Shown piece by piece: positions 61,566 through 64,000 of a stretch of DNA of 64,000 bases. Within the stretch, counting starts at the first letter, position 1; each line of letters begins with the position of its first letter. Origin of the DNA: Leuctra nigra. Taxonomy: Eukaryota; Arthropoda; Insecta; Plecoptera; Leuctridae. The translations under genes and the position numbers were made by a program. The notes under the pieces are model-generated. The model had not been told where the DNA came from, did not search any database, and saw only the letters and a program-made list of their open reading frames with translations. The stretch covers positions 16,710,345 through 16,774,344 of the forward strand of contig OW203762.1 in the NCBI GenBank assembly GCA_934045905.1, in the 5' to 3' direction.

Positions 61566-62439
61566 ATTTCAATATATTTCAAATACAGATTGATAATATT
61601 GAATCATATTTATTTTCCACCCTTGCCCAGGGGCCCCATTTTATAACTTGAAAAATACCAATTTTTCTGGAAACCGATTCGGTGCAAAGTTAATCCATAT
61701 AGCCGTGAACCAGATTCCAGCAGAATTTTACATTTTAATTGAATAAAAGTGTACGACATTCTCTAGTTGCTACACCTCCATTACACAATACTACTACCCG
61801 ATAATACATATTTTATAATTGAATGAGCCAGTTAAATTGTTTTTAATTATTTACTTAATTAAAATATGTCTGCGAAAAATTTGTACCAACATAAATATAA
61901 TGCGTTCGACATTGTTTTTTTTAATCGCCGCAAGCGAATTTTTTAGAATTCTGATGTATTTTTTGTATACACTTGTATGCCATAGTGAGAAACTCTTTTG
62001 ACTAAAACTATGATTTCAACTCAATTAAGAGTAGCTGTCAACTAACGGGGACATTTCCATGCTATTTCCCGCTGCCGTATAATTATAACTGAGCATTAAT
62101 TAAGATAATTAACTTCCTCTGTTTCCGACTAAAGCAAACGATGCATCTCTTACGAGTACCTTCTTATATTATGCAATGTACTTATTAGATATCTAGAACT
62201 CTAGACTGTAATATAAGTAACAAGAGAAAATAATATTTCAGAGAAAATTACACGAGTTGAAAACGTTCAGTGAACGCGTTGATAGGGCATTTCGAAATTC
62301 ATAGAAATAAAAATGTTTTTTAAAACGTGTATAAGAGAACCGTATTTCACATTATAAATCAGCAAACTGATTATTAACAACAAATCATTTATTCGGTGAT
62401 CCAGAGGACCAATCTTGGTCTTACGTAAACATCGTGATT

Positions 62440-62700
62440 TTTCACTCTAACTCCCCTCTGGACTGGTCTAAAATCGGACCTAAATCTATCAGCTTTAAAA
62501 TTTTTTTTGCTGTAAGAGTTAACATTGTCACCATAGCAAGTATAGCCCGACCTTATACCTGCTCTTGCCCTGTCTTAGTGTTTATTGTGGAAGGGTCGAT
62601 AGTAAAGAATCTTTTGCGATAAAATTGGCCTAACCCGTTACTCCGTTTGACCAATAAAGCGAAACAAAACGGGAAAACAGAGTGTAAGTTTGAAATGAAG
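62440..62700 (-). repeat. Interspersed repeat fragment related to the 33.7-kb element
   Basis: The minus strand carries AACGGAGTAACGGGTTAGGC (about 62631-62650), matching AACGAAGTAACGGGTCTGGC of the 33333-33814 element, followed by CCAATTTTAT. It immediately precedes the foldback relative at 62715. Confidence 0.45.
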
Positions 62701-62714
62701 ACGTATCATATTTT

Positions 62715-62895
62715 ATTAGACAACATTGAGATTTATCTAGTTTTTACAAAATTTCACATGCAGTTCGACGATTCTGATACCTATTTATGCTATTCAACAA
62801 TAGGTAATAACATTTAAATAAATACCTGGAAGCGTGAACCGCACTTGATATTTTTGAAAAGACAGAGCTAACTAAATAATTTTTAATAATGGCAA
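62715..62895. mobile_element. Diverged relative of the 16.7-kb foldback element
   Basis: Aligns end to end with 16722-16912. The outer end ATTAGACAACAT, the segment AAAATTTCACATGCAGT (left arm), the loop CTATTCAACAATAGGTAAT, and the right arm TTTTTGAAAAGACAGAGCTA each have a clear counterpart in the same order. The two arms here no longer match each other closely. This shows the element is mobile and that this copy is older. Confidence 0.65.
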
Positions 62896-64000
62896 TTTCT
62901 ATGCAACGTATTTCGTTTAGAAATTGCTTTGAAATGTTTAATATAACTTTTTAAACTAATAAACTACCGGAAGCTCTCAACCCAATTGCCCCAGACAAAT
63001 AGACCCCGATAAGTCCGAACCATCTTATGGAACAGATCACTGCACTTGCTCAATTGGCTGGCTGGCAGACTCGTCTAAAGCATTCCAATCACTCCGCGTG
63101 CCCTCAAGTTGTTGTCCATGTCAATGTTGTTGAAGTGAGCGCGAGCATCGAACACACGTTACTTCTTGACAACTCGAGGCAGTTTATGAGCAGCATCACT
63201 AATAGAGATCATCAAGCCGCCGGTGTTTATCTTCAATAATGTTTTGATAACAAGAGCGTGTTTACACAATTACATTTGCAGCACTTTTGCCACGCGAAAT
63301 GGTCGAGTGGGCTGTGAGCTTTTATAAGGATAAAGTGAAACGAAGATGGAAGAAGTAATTAAGAAATTAGACAATTGAAACGTAGTTTGTTGGACTGTAA
63401 ATGATAAATCAAATAATATTAAATAGGGAAGTCGCATGCAAATTAGGTTGCAGAGTAATGATTGTAATGTCAGCTGCTGATACGTGCCTGAAATCCCAGA
63501 TGGTATTCTGGGATGAACTGTTTTCAAGGAATCAATGTACAAATATTGATATAACTTTTATTTTTATAACGGTGAAATCGACATTGACGGCACAAAGTCT
63601 TTACCATGTTCATTGTTTAAAAGTACATAGAATATCACCGTGATCCTAAATACGTCACAAGAAAGTCGTCCTGGAGAAATTTCCCACTAAAATTGAAGAA
63701 GATTTTTTTGAGAATGACATTTAAATTTTTGTCAGGTGATAATATATCCTTTTTTCTTAACAATACCAAATACTGATTAACTTGTAATATCAACTATAAT
63801 CTCATAATGCAGATTCCCGAAATGCCTACCATTACTCAAACACCAATCACATCATGTAATCAAGGGACGGTTGAAACTTGCGTACATCTGTGCCGAAGAG
63901 CACTACATTCTACTTGTAAAAGCAGATTTACACTTTATGCCGGGCAGGCTCACATTCTACTTACAACTCGAATCGCTGCACATTGTGCGCCATGCGGCCA
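62896..64000. other. No gene recognised
   Basis: Short open frames (63027-63239 plus, 63270-63542 minus, 63401-63643 plus) have no recognisable features. No further Side-gene exon was identified before the window ends. Confidence 0.45.

Overview
The window is animal nuclear DNA, most likely from an insect. It is AT-rich, has long introns with consensus splice sites, very low coding density and many non-autonomous transposons. The only convincing protein-coding sequence is a set of immunoglobulin-domain exons of the insect Sidestep (Side) family, the cell-surface receptors that pair with Beaten-path proteins in axon guidance. The style of the repeats suggests a hemipteran such as a planthopper; that is a low-confidence impression, not a demonstration.

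Layout. Four exons on the minus strand (23226-23355, 4611-4822, 2764-2874, 1094-1297) form the middle of one Side-family gene: both halves of Ig domain 1 and both halves of Ig domain 2. All three splice junctions are in phase (phases 2, 1 and 1), and each predicted domain keeps its Cys pair and core Trp. The signal-peptide exon should lie above 23.4 kb and was not found. The exons for Ig3 onward would lie below position 1, outside the window. The first intron is 18.4 kb. A second Side-family gene points the other way. It has one good exon on the plus strand (54872-55004), equivalent to the 23.2-kb exon and with the same 1-2 phase; the rest presumably lies past 64 kb. A decayed tandem copy of that exon sits at 56198-56297, and a doubtful further remnant at about 60658-60790.

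The rest is intron or intergenic DNA with many repeats: a hAT-like MITE with 8-bp target duplications 27 bp from a splice acceptor (1324-1775); two SINE copies whose head derives from 5S rRNA (6824-7136 and 14295-14652); a 14-unit, about 108-bp minisatellite (about 9882-11372); a triplicated about 182-bp repeat (15188-15672); a near-perfect 87-bp-arm foldback (16722-16912) with a diverged sister at 62715-62895; a 156-bp-arm foldback (48873-49264); a three-copy MITE family (about 3.0, 14.9 and 44.7 kb); a decayed LINE 3' end (43139-43896); several elements sharing a core that reads AAATTTTGCACAC; and a 200-N assembly gap (36534-36733).

No rRNA gene, intact tRNA, CRISPR array, operon or prokaryotic element was seen. 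The most noteworthy points are the divergent Side-family pair with its decaying exon duplication, and the two foldbacks that would give long, nearly perfect double-stranded RNA if transcribed. The first of these lies inside the 18.4-kb intron.
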